Origin: Plakobranchus ocellatus
Taxonomy: Eukaryota; Mollusca; Gastropoda; Plakobranchidae
Direction: 5' to 3'
DNA length: 34,711 nt
Assembly (NCBI GenBank): GCA_019648995.1
Contig: BLXT01005946.1
Span: 1,017,469 to 1,052,179 of the forward strand
Shown in pieces: positions 1 through 11,900 of this stretch. The notes under the pieces were generated by a model. That model saw only the letters and a list, made by a program, of their open reading frames with translations, was not told the DNA's origin and made no database searches. A program made the translations under genes and the position numbers. Positions within the stretch are counted from its first letter, which is position 1, and each line of letters opens with the position of its first letter.

Positions 1-36
1 TCTTCTTCTTCTTATTATTATTATTATTATTATTAA
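1..36. repeat. (TTC)n(TTA)n compound microsatellite
   Basis: Triplet repeats of TTC pass directly into triplet repeats of TTA at the left edge of the window; the array may extend further left. Confidence 0.85.
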
Positions 37-649
37 TGAAATACTTTAAGAATTTTTTGTAGGTGAAATAGCTATGTAAATTGTGTCTCTCGTCCTCAAA
101 TGGGTACTTAAATGCTATGACCAGAATTAGTGCACACCTGCAGGTGTAAGGATTCAGCAATTTGTGCGCAGATTTTAAAGATCATCTTGACATTTTCAAA
201 GTTTATATCTCCAAGTACCTCCTTAAATGACTTTTTTTCTTGGGTATGAGCATGTCATAACTCATCATGAATGATATTGAACTTGAAAAATATCAGTTTA
301 ATATTACAGCGGACAGTTATCGCTTGTCTGCTATTTGTAGGAGATAATCTAAGACATGACATTCTGTTCTGCGTAATGAAGGAGTCAAGTGGGTAAAAAA
401 TCTCTCCTTACCAGTATTATTTTTTAAAACAGAGAAATCCTGCTATTCAAATGAAGTAGTCAAGTGAGGAAAAAAATCTTTTACATAAAGTTCTTTTTTT
501 TCTTTCTAAGACATGATTTAATTTTTTGCCTTTTTAAAAAAAGATTTTCTGTTGTATAAAAGTTATCAAATTTTTTGTGTGTGTTACCTTTCAAAAAAAT
601 AGTCTCTAACCTTGACTCTGTGCTTCTTCCTGTTTTGCTTTTAAATTAG
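1..649 (+). other. 3' part of an intron of the ABCA gene
   Basis: No coding segment is recognised here. The stretch opens with a TTC/TTA microsatellite and is AT-rich with several T runs. It ends in a pyrimidine-rich tract and TTAG acceptor (648-649) for the exon that starts at 650, so the preceding exon lies outside the window. Confidence 0.8.
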
Positions 650-831
650 GTGAAGGCGCCCGCTGGGACAACTTCTACAAGCCAGGTGTGGTCGATGATA
701 ATCTTAGCTTGCTGGAATGTATCTTGTTGCTTTTGTTTGACTCTTTAATTCACTGCATCATCACATGGTACTTGGACAATGTGTGGCCAGGGGAGTTTGG
801 AGTGCCAAAGCCCTTTTATTTTTGCTTCACA
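650..831 (+). CDS. ABCA3-like: ABCA3-like exon: end of transmembrane domain 1
   Basis: This 182-nt exon follows a TTAG acceptor and ends at the donor GTAAGA (832). It enters with two bases of a split codon and leaves in phase 0, giving 60 full residues. The protein begins [11 protein letters not shown] and has a hydrophobic helix (roughly [18 protein letters not shown]), then [20 protein letters not shown]. Known: the pattern TWY-x3-V-P-G-x-[FY]-G-[IV]-P at the exit of transmembrane helix 6 is a hallmark of ABCA proteins, just before NBD1. The helix is the last one of the first membrane domain. Everything earlier in the protein is outside the window. Confidence 0.95.
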
Positions 832-3800
832 GTAAGACCTTTTGGTATTTAACTACCACCCTTTTTCTTTACAATAATGATAACAAAAAATTCATTTTTG
901 CAAAAGATTGAACCTTTTTAACTTATGTCAATGGAATAGTATGTAAAGGCAAAATTTGATCCAAACCAGTTTAACCTATTTGCTTAATAAGCAGATGAAA
1001 AGCTCTTTTTTCAAGGAAATGCAGCAAACATTTCATTTTGGGAAATTCTGTAAAACAATTTGAATCAAATTTCTTGAGGTTAGTACAAATAAGTTGCAAG
1101 CTGCATTTTAAATGATTAAATCATTGTTATGCCAGAAAGGGTATTCCAGTAAATTTACAATGTTGAGAACTGGATGCAAAGATGTTGGTGTTTTAATTCT
1201 TTCAAAAAGGCAGCAGAAGAGATGAAAAAAATGAAATTATAACTCATTTCTTTCCTAATATGTTACATGGAACATCTGTCTTTTTTAGACTGCTATTGCC
1301 TCTGCTGCTGATGCAAGTAATTAACCAAGTTTAATAAGAGTAACAATGTATATCTCATCCTTTTTCACAAACTGTTAATTAAAATTGTTATCTGATTTTC
1401 CTTTTTTGCTATACAGCTCAGCTGGAAAGTTATGAACCACATTTATAATGATATCAAATTAATTTCAGTGTACAGCTTCCCCATGTTCTAAAAATATATA
1501 TTTTAACTCTGTGACCTTCAAGACTAGAGCAGCATGATAATCTCTCCATTAATTATTCAATTTTCTTTCCATTGAGCAATGACCTTTTAGTATGTCCAAC
1601 CTCTATTGGTTTTTTCAAGCCTAAATCATTTTAAAAATCTAATCGCTTTGTAAATTTGGTCACATTGATTTTATGTCTATGCCCTGTTTTACTTCAGAAA
1701 TCATATTGGATGGGGCCACAGGTAAATTCCGATTCCATCTATGAGTTTGAGAACAGAGATGAGAAACACTTTGAAAAAGATCCTACAGGCCTTAATGCAG
1801 GAATACGAATTGCCCAGCTGAGAAAGGTGAGTCGGATGAAAAGATAGTATAGTAAGAGAAAAGGAAGGAGAAGGTATAACCAGAGCAGACCATCATTGGA
1901 CACATAATTATACCTATGAAGTATGAGATAGAGAAGGATATTAGTGGAGCACATTGTAATTCTTCATTAGGAGGTGAGGGGTGCTGGTGAAGAGCTAGTA
2001 AATAATTCTTTGTCTTCCTCCACCTCTTTTGCCCTCTAACTTTTCAGTAAGAGTGAGATCTTCCTGTCACCTAGCACCCATGTAATCCCTTTGATTATGA
2101 GCTTTTTTTCATATTCACACTGCTTAAGGTGTCATATCTTCATACGTAAATAAATGATGCAGTTAACCTATAATCTGTTTTGTTGTTATGGTACACAACA
2201 GAGTAAGATATGTCCTCTCATTGGTACTCATAGATCTGAAATCTCTTGTATTTGAGAATTGAAGAAGGCTCAATATTTAATTATCATAGCTGTTTGAAAG
2301 AGTTGACTTTTTTTTTGTATGCCCTTACTTTATGTAGATTCCTCATCTTTTCATTCAATACTATTCTGCCGTAGCTAAATGTAAAAATTATTTAACTTTA
2401 GTTATTTGTATTATATAAAAATTCAGGACATAAAAACTTTACAGAACTGAAAAAAAAAAAGAAAGTTTTTCTTATATGAATGATATATATTAGAAAGAAA
2501 GGTTATCCACACAGTAAGCCAAGACCACAATGCTAGATCCAAGGATCTACAAGAAATACAGTGTGAAAGACAGGAATATAGAATATAAGAGATTAAGAAG
2601 ACGTTCACGCACTTAGGCACTTGGCAAAGTGGTGGGTGCCAACAAGGGTGTGGGTTCGAATCCTACTCAGACATGTAAATTTTCTCTCGTCCTCTGTCTT
2701 ATCTTGTCTTGCCTGTGGCTAGGTCTAAGTGGACCTTCGTTTCTTCAATCTGAATATTAAAAACATTCGCACCCAATGTGACTGCAGACTCTTAGCCAAT
2801 GTGCAAAGTGCCCTAGAGAAAGTTGTTTTTTTTTTTTAATATTTTTTTTTTTTCGAAAAGAACTTTTTCTAGCACACCATATACATAGAAATATGCATTT
2901 TTTTCAAATTAAAAAAAAAAATTCCCTAATAATTGTTTTGGCAAATAAATTGGTTGGACCATTTAAAGAGGTATATGTAAATAAATATTGACTTTAAAAG
3001 CCAAATTCTATTATTCACAAACTCCAAATATCACCCCTCATATAATTACATTTTTTGCCAGATGTCAGTAACAATGTGAATAATTTTTATAGTTGATAAA
3101 AATTGGTCGAAAAATTTTTAGCAAAGGAGCATATCATGATTGGAAAAAGTTTAGCATAAAAATTAAAATAACATATCTCATACATGAGATTTTTTTTTTT
3201 TACATTTCCCAAAAAACTTTTAATACTTTAAAAATTCATTCTAATTTTGATGGTGTATCTTATTGTCCATGAAATTCATGCCTTATTAATTAACTATGGT
3301 GCAAAACTTGGTTGGAAGATTTTCAGAAAGTTACATGTAAAGCTTAAAGAAACGTAAGCTAAAGAAGCCAAGTTTTCTTTTCTAAACTTTAAATGACACT
3401 AATATACATTGCATTTTTGTCAAATAGTGTGAACAGAACAATCTTACCTTGGTAAATTTTAACTCACTTGCGGCGGATCCCGTAGGGGTGACGGGAAAGG
3501 CCTTTTGTTAGCTGAGGCGGATCCCGTGGCACCTAGGAGATCAACTTTAACCTCCCGTAACTCCCATGCTATCCCCACTAAAGCCACGGGAAATGCCTGT
3601 TACGATTGTATAGTCATTTTCTTAGTCTCATGCAAAGTTTCGTACCATTCAAACATCGCATTTTTTGTTGATGACTGAAAAGAGACACTACTCTCAGATA
3701 GGTCTGAAAGTGAACGAGATCTAAGAATCACTGCGATACGATGGCTTCTAACAAGCAAAAGAAAGAAGCAAGAACGAACATTTTTGTTAAAGCTTTTTTT

Positions 3801-5910
3801 CTTCTTCTCACACCTCTCAAGCATGCTCACAAATGAATAAAATCAACAGAAAAGACATTTTTTTTAAATGAATTTTATTTCAGCTTACATCACAATGTCC
3901 AAAATTTTTTGAAAAACCAAAATGTGTGCTGTTTCACAAAAATTCCTTAAAAATCAACATTTTAGACGTGTCTAAATGGTTTATTTTATTTCAACAAGTT
4001 TTTGTCTTGAATCAGTGTAGATTTTATTAATATAGCTTAAATACTTTTTTTTTTACAATTATTTAAAAATACCCCAAAAAGCTCAGCCAGGAGCGCTCAA
4101 ATTATTTTGTAACCCTCAGCCACAAGTGAGTTAACTTTTGCATTAAAGACCTAGTGTGATAGATCAATGTATGAATGGGGTTTCTAATCATTTTTCAAAG
4201 CAAATGTCACAATCACAGTATTGTTATTCATATACCAATAGTGAAAAAAAGCATGAAAAATCTGTAATTGATTTTTGTTCTTAGAAAAACCCTGAATTTA
4301 TCTTCAATACTTGTTACAGAAGGTGCAGAAGTATTGTATTTAAAAATAACATAATATACAGCGACAAATTTCGAACATATTAAGGACATTATGCACAGCT
4401 TAACTTAGATGAAAAGTAATTTTATAAAAAAGCTTACTATTGGGGTTACAAATTCTTCTGACAATGCTGAGATGAAATGACAATAGCGATGATAGAAGAC
4501 GATTGATGATCATAAAAATGATGGAGATCAATATTACAAATGCAATATTATGAGAGATGATGACGATAATTATTTCAAGGGCACATGAATGATGGCAGAT
4601 TATTTTTACTTTGTATCATGAATACAATGTTATGTTAAATAAAATTCCTGATTTCCCTTCACTGGATATAAAACCCTTTGTTATGGCTCAATATTATTTT
4701 TAGAAGTTATTTTTATTTATTTGAAAAATTATATAGATTCTAAGATATTTTTAAAAGATAAAAAAAGGATCAGCTTGTTATCACTTAATGTATTACCATA
4801 ACATTAAAAACATGATATTGGGCAACAGATGCATGCTATCTGTAACTTGTAAGATGAAAGAAAAAAAGACCACAGAAGTTGATTGGTACAAAGGACAGAA
4901 GTACATTAACTTAATGATTTTACATGTTCATGACATTTTCACAAATTTACCGATCAGCTCTATATGAGGCGATAAGATGAAACAATCAAAGCCACCCATT
5001 TTTCCCATGAGTATGAAAAATGCTGCTTGATCAAGGGGAATGTAATAGTACTGCATTTCTTTAGGCTGCTGCTGGCTGAAAGTCAACCTCTTGCCATTTG
5101 CATAATGTAACCCATGCATGGTTGAACACTGCCAATTGCTTAAGCATTTTGGTTTCCTTGGTTAATACCTACATTTCAAAGATGAGTACCAGATTTATCA
5201 TTTCTAAGCAGCAAACGATTTTTTTTTTTAATTATGGAAAAACCTGAATGACAGGTAGGCGTGAAGGTTCTGCATTTCATTTGGCTAGGGCAGTATTGAA
5301 CATAAGTACACTGGCCTACAAAGGTTTCATGAAAGAACCTTTTCAGCCAGAAGCCTTTTCTTCTTAAGTTTAGACAATAAATCAATGTGTTCTCATTTGT
5401 TCATTGTTTTATAATCCACGGTCTAATCATTGTTCATTGTTTAATAATCCATGGTCTCATAACTAAAGCTGCTTGGCATAAAAGATATGAAAAAATTAAT
5501 CAATTTTTAATTAATTTTAAGAGCAACGAAGATTGCTCACAACAATGCCAGGCTGAGAAATAGTGAAAGATCTTAAAGCTATTGGTTTTCAAGGCAGCCT
5601 TTGACAGTCATCTAAGAAATATAATTAATGATTATCTTTGGCATAGAGAGATTTGAGGAAGATAAAGAATTACAACTGAAGCTGATGGAAGGAAGGTCTG
5701 GGCCTAGGTGTGGATCTAAATCTAGATGTAGAGCTAAATCCAGAGAGATTCTTTCCAAATCTTCATTGTGTTTATGTATCTCTTGATAAGCTAGATAGAC
5801 CTATTTTACTTTTTTTCCTCAGGGACTGTCTAGAAATGAAGCGTTTTTACATTCTAGGTTCTATTCCTTTGTCTCTATTTTGTTATAGATTTGGATTTAA
5901 TGTAGGGTAT

Positions 5911-5952
<42 letters not shown>

Positions 5953-8900
5953 ACTTTTTTGGCTCAGTATTATGTGCTTGGTCAAAATATGTATTTTCTA
6001 TTCTATATAATGGACTTGCAATGCTAAAAGAATTAAAAAATAACCTTTGGATTTTTGTTTTTGCTTTATTTATTTTTGCTCTGAATCATTTAGAAAAATA
6101 GAAGGAAAATGAATGTACAACTACATCTAGTGATCTACAGAGTATTTTATATCTCTAAGCAGCGGCTTTTTTCCCCTTTTGATACTTGTGAATGGAGTAG
6201 TGATATTTATGTCCAAAGTTTTAAACAGTTAGTTAGTTTAAATTTACAATTTCAAAAAACGAAAGTGAAAATTGAGTAAATCAATAAATAAATTAATGTC
6301 ATCTCTTGACATTTATAAGAAATCATATTTTATATGTTGTCAATTTTTAAGCAAGTGTACATGTTATTCATTTACATGCAAGTGTAAATTAGTTAATGCA
6401 TTAATTAATTTTAGTACATGTATTGTTAGCTGCCACAAGCTGTACAGCTTGGCACATTGTCTTCTCTACATAAACAATTGATCTTTTTTTTAAAAACATA
6501 ATTATATATATGTATGTATTTTTCTGTTTCTAGGTCTTTGGAAAGAAGGTAGCAGTGGATGGCACCTCATTGAAAATGTATGAGGGCCAAATAACTGTTT
6601 TATTGGGTCACAATGGAGCAGGGAAGACAACCACTATGTCAATGTTAACAGGCAAGAAAATAAAATTTAAAATTTTTCACACCACTTTTATTTAAAAAGC
6701 TAAACAATGGAAATTGAAATCAAACTTTCTTGTTTCTAAATAAATGTAAAATTTAGTCAACAAAATCTTAATGAATTTTTAAAAAAATCCACACACAACT
6801 TTAAGTATTTAGTATAATGTTGATTTGTTTTAAGAAAAGAACTACAAGTGTGATAGAATCAGAAAAAAGTACATTTCTTTCTGATGGTTTGTAATAAAAT
6901 AATATTTTATGAATTAAACTTTTGAATGTACTTTAATTTCAAGATCTTCATACCAATAAGGGAGTTCTTCATTATGATGCTAGGAGAAAGATTATGATTT
7001 AATCTAACATTCTTGCCTTTCCAATTTTAATAAAAACTGATATAATTGTATAATGGTGCCCCATTACTCTTTACAGAGCCTCACAATTATATCTAGCCAC
7101 TGGTTTTGAACTATTATGACAGTATGGTAAATATCATATTCTGATAAAGTCTTCTTAAAATTAAAATACAAATATTTTCGGCATAGAAAATACAAAACGC
7201 TTATATGTCTGGATCATCTATCCTTTAGATCTGAACAAATTGTCAAAATGTGCTAGGCTAGATCAGTCCTCAGAATGCATCTATTAGGTTTAATGCTAGA
7301 AACTCTTAGACTTCTGGCAACTTTTTTTTTACAATACCAAACAAATAAACAAAGTCATGTGGTTACTTTAAAAAAATTGTGAACATTGAAAAGCAATTTT
7401 TCAGGCCTGTGCAATAAAAACATTTTGTTTAAAATATAGATGCGTTCAGCCAAACAGTAGTGAAAGAGCCAGACATGCAACAATGTCACAAGTGATCTAT
7501 CATCATTAGGAAATGAATTGCTTGAAGTTGTTGATGTTAGTGTCTCTCAACCCATCATCACAATAACACTGTAAAACAGGTGGTTCTTATAGCATTTTCT
7601 GTTTGCTTTATTAGAGATGTAGTAACAGAGAATACCTTATAACAGAGGGAAGGAAACCAACAAACTCACACCAATAACCAATTAAGGAACAGTAGATATA
7701 TCTGCAAATAAATGAAGGACAGAAATCGTTCTTAAACACAGCACAAATGGTCCAAGATTGCATTTACTTTTTATCAATCAGACAGACCTCCGTACAGCGC
7801 ATATCTTGAATGACATGACTATCTGGCTGGAGGAAAATGCTCTCTACTCTTTGACTTTGGCTGCACTCCTTGCTCAGCAATCTTTTTTCAATTTTCACAC
7901 ATCTTAAGCATGAAATGCAATAGGTTATTCATAACAATAAAAGCTTCAGTAGTTCTTGATAAACCACAAGGCTAAACAGTCCTTAATAACAGTTGTAATT
8001 GACTACATACAGTTCTTTTTACAGTTTCTAAAGTTACATGACAGTCCTGGATGAGTCAAAATTTGTCTTAATATTCAGTGATCAAATTATAATTTTGCAG
8101 CATAGTTGTTCTTCAGTGCCTGAAACTAAAAGTTTTGCATTTACAAATGAAGAGGACAAACATCACATTACTGAGTTAATTAATTCTTCCAAGAGAAGTA
8201 TAAATCGAATTTCACTGCACTTCAGAAAAAATAAAATAGGTTCTGACAAATTTAGTATTCTAATGTACTGGCAAAACCTGGAATCTAGAGGTGAATAGAA
8301 AGAAATTACAACATCAAATTTAGAATTTAATTTGCACTTGATTAAGTATAATCTTCACACAAAACTACACAAACTGTATAATAGCTTAAGCTGATGTGCC
8401 AACCTTCTAGGACACAGGGGTAACTAATGACACTGTGTTCCCCAAAATATAACACTGTCTTTTTGTCCTCATTCAATCTCTGCTTTTGTTATTGAAACCA
8501 AAACTTTTGTCTTTTTTCCTTTTCGACTTCTACATCTTCTGAGTATACCTTTCATTATCATATGTATTGATGCTCTTTGTTTAATTATAAAGTAAATTAT
8601 ATTGCAAATTTCTTTCTTTCACCAGGCTTCATTCCTCCAACCAGTGGGACAGCTGAAGTGAATGGCTGTGATATCCGAGATAATATTCAGGGTGTGCGCC
8701 AGAGTCTTGGTTTGTGTCCTCAACATAACATTCTTTTTGACGCACTCACTGTGAGGGAGCACCTCGAATTCTTCGCCAAAGTAAGGTTATCTCTCAAAAT
8801 GTTTTGAAGACATCTGATAGTATGTTCCTTTGATTTAGCCAGTTATGATTTGCTTAATGATCGAGTAGCAAAGGCAAAATGTCCTTACACCTTTCAAAGT

Positions 8901-11900
8901 TATTTTTGCTAACTCAAAGATGTTAGAACCTGTTGATCTCTTGAAACTAACCAAATAAGTACCAATTGCAAATCACATTTTTTAACAATCCATATTTTTG
9001 AAAATACTGTTTATAACGGAATCTGAGAAGTTGGCAATTCCTAAGAACTCTAAATAGATTGTATTCTCTCAAAAGTAAGAAGACTGGTCATCATTGCAAA
9101 TACTACCATTTTACCTTACTGTTTTCCTCAAATTTTGGAAAATAAGATCTCCTGAATAAGTGGAAGAAAATGCCAATTTTTTTTTTAGTGCTGTTTAGTC
9201 ATATACCTTATTGAACACTGCCTGTGACAATGAGTTCTTTTAAATAGACTTAAGAACAGAAATCACTCCAAATCTTGCATAAGATTAATGAAAAGTTTGT
9301 TAATCAACATCAGTGGCCTATCTCTAGCAACCTCAGCAAGCTCTCTCAACAATCGCTGTACCATCTCCCGCAACTTCTAGAGAATAGTAGTTATGCAATC
9401 CACAAGCTTACTTCGTCAGTATATGAACCAAAAACTAATTCTAGAAAAGGGTAGGATTTGCACTTATGTAATCAGGGTCAGCTAAAAATATTGACCGATC
9501 TAATACTCTCATTTATTTTCCCCCTTTACTCATAAACATGACATGCCTACCATGTCACCAGATTACGATTTTACAACTTCCTCTAAACAATATTCTCACA
9601 CCATCAAGAACATTCTAGAAATTTCTGAATCTAAAAAGGTAAACAAAACAAAAACATGAATAGCACTGTCAAACTAAAATAGGTTTAGTCTAGGCCTACC
9701 CAAAATCTGACCAAACATAATTGCCTTGTTGCCGCGTAACGTCACTACCGGCCATCACCTGGTTTCCGGGCTCTGGACCACTAAGACTTTGCTGCATTTT
9801 TCTGTCTAAACACTAGACCAGCGTGTCAACGATTTAGCCCATCTTTTCGAAAACAGCTTTGTAAAAAAATCGGAGTCTATTGCATTTCAACCTGAGATAC
9901 CCTTGGGTAGATTTAGAAACATGAAGTAGGGCGTAGGGTGAGTTTTTTATTGCTTAATTTGATCCGTTTGAACTGTATTATCAAAAATAGAACTAATCGG
10001 CCTAGCAAGCAACCGTAGATCTAACCTCAAAACTTTAAACTCTGATCATACATTATGGAAAAACTTTAGAGTCAATAAGCAATCATAAAGGACGAATCAA
10101 TCTGTGAAATAATAAATCTAATTTGTATAGCTGTTAATTTTCTATTTAGTCTGAGTTTTTTTATATAGATCTAATAGAAACCCCCCAGTAGCCTTGACCG
10201 GGCAACAGTTAGTAGTGGCAAGCGGCACTATTCAAGTTCGGAAAAAAACTTAAAAATAGTATTGTGCAACAAGGCAATAAATAAGCAACGCAAATCACAA
10301 TATCAGCTATTCTGATTCTAGATCGAGATTCAATTCACAGCAACCAATTTTCAGTTTTCTTGGGAGTCTATGAGATTGAAACGAAGATAAACCTACTTAT
10401 ATTAAGAAATAATATAATAGATCACTAAACAGGAATAATCCTTAATAAACTTTAGCCCTGACTACATTTGGCAATATCAGTATCTCACACAGTTTTCTAA
10501 CCATCTAGTAAAGGCTTCATAAAGGAAAATAGTATAAAAGGAAGAATTTTACACTGTTGTTTCTGAAAATAATCAAGTCAGTTAAAAAAATATTCTGTTT
10601 CCAATCTCAGACTTGTGTTAGATTCAATCAAACTATCACTCACCACAGATATAATATTTTGCACTCTCAGCATTTAGTGAGTACAATCTTTGCATGTGCG
10701 TATAAGTTTTGGTTTTCTCCCTTAAACGTAGATTTGACATATTTTCTTTAACCTAATACATCATTGGTTGACAGTAGATGACATTGACATCTATAATGTA
10801 GCCCAGTGCCACTTAAATAAAATGCAAGCAGAATTCTAGGGAGAAAAACGAGCAAAATGGAGACTCATCAATCCCTTTAGCTTGTAACGATTATTGAATC
10901 AATGTGAAATTCACTGCAGATATTTAGATAAGAAATAATGCAAAAGCCAGCAGTCACTCCGCAGTTAAGCAGTAATGTAGACAGGTAACTTTTTTTGCCT
11001 CTTTTTTCAAGGCAACAGATGCATACATCCCAAGACTGCGTAATTAATTCAAAGTGAAATGATTTCTTTTGGTTAAATAGACTTAAATCTAAATAAATCT
11101 AGAACAGTTTTTGTCATGATAAAAGGATATACCTAAAAGATTCCAAATTTATAATTTTGAATTTAGTTTCAACCTAGTCTTGATCCCTAGATTATGTCTA
11201 CCTACGTTAGATCCTACTAGAACCCCAATGGGTGTGCCATCATGTCAATATTCTAATGATTTTCCTGTAAATCTGATGATCCTTTTTTTTTTCTTTTTTT
11301 TNNNNNNNNNNNNNNNNNNNNNNNNNNNNNNNNNNAGACAAATCTCTTGATTGTCCAGTCTTAGTTGCATTTCTATAATAATCAATCAAATATTTTTTTT
11401 TTTTACTTTTTACCAAACAGACCTTTATAGCTTGATTGGATATGTTGCTTCAAAATGAGCCAGTTTGTAGAAAAATGCGATGGAGAGTAAATTTTGATAT
11501 GGCTTGGAGAGAACCTCTTGTAGCATAAAATGACTCTATTACCTGTCAGCCTTATCCAATAATATTATTAGAATACACCACCAACAATTTCTGTAAAGTT
11601 TCCAAGAACATTTACCTGCAGCAAAAGAAGTAATTTTCCAAAGTTAATATTTGCAAAAGACTTTTAAATTAAGGAAACTTTTTTTTGTGTCTATGAATAT
11701 GCATGTTGTCAAAGCAATTACCAGCATTTTAAAACCAATAACAAATATTTTCAGCTAAAAGGCTGCCATGGCTCTAAAATGAAAGCAGAGGTTATGTCCA
11801 CTGTAAAGGAAGTTGGTTTGGAGACTAAACTCAACGCTCCTTCTCAGAGTCTGTCTGGTGGGCAGAAAAGGAAATTGTCTGTGGGGATAGCTTTAATTGG

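Larger units (their letters stand above)
1827..6533 (+). other. intron, 4707 bp, with SINE and inverted-repeat element
   Basis: Phase-0 GT-AG intron. It holds a tRNA-derived SINE near 2600-2790, a TTAA-flanked inverted-repeat element at 3459-4134, a 33-bp tandem duplication at 5397-5462 and a 39-base T run at 5913-5951. The short minus-strand frames at 4928-5119 and 5176-5385 (63 and 69 codons) match nothing I recognise. Confidence 0.8.
8781..11754 (+). other. intron, 2974 bp, with a transposon-like element and an assembly gap
   Basis: Phase-0 GT-AG intron. It contains an inverted-repeat element at 9718-10280 and a 34-base run of N at 11302-11335. The rest is AT-rich with no recognised coding segment. 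Confidence 0.85.

Noticed and set aside
2622-2663. Possible tRNA gene (A-box and B-box present)
   Set aside because: The surrounding bases do not form a recognisable acceptor stem or anticodon arm, and the sequence runs on into a non-tRNA body. A SINE head is the better reading.
3600-3830. 76-codon minus-strand frame inside the TTAA-flanked element as a transposase fragment
   Set aside because: No transposase motif is recognisable. The Ser-rich part is not enough to assign it.
4928-5385. Two adjacent minus-strand frames (63 and 69 codons) as exons of an antisense gene
   Set aside because: They are in AT-rich intron sequence, have no matching splice phases that I could establish and show no known motif.
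8038-8298. 86-codon plus-strand frame inside the GC-AG intron as an extra exon or gene
   Set aside because: It interrupts a junction that is already perfectly conserved ([11 protein letters not shown]), and its translation matches nothing I know.
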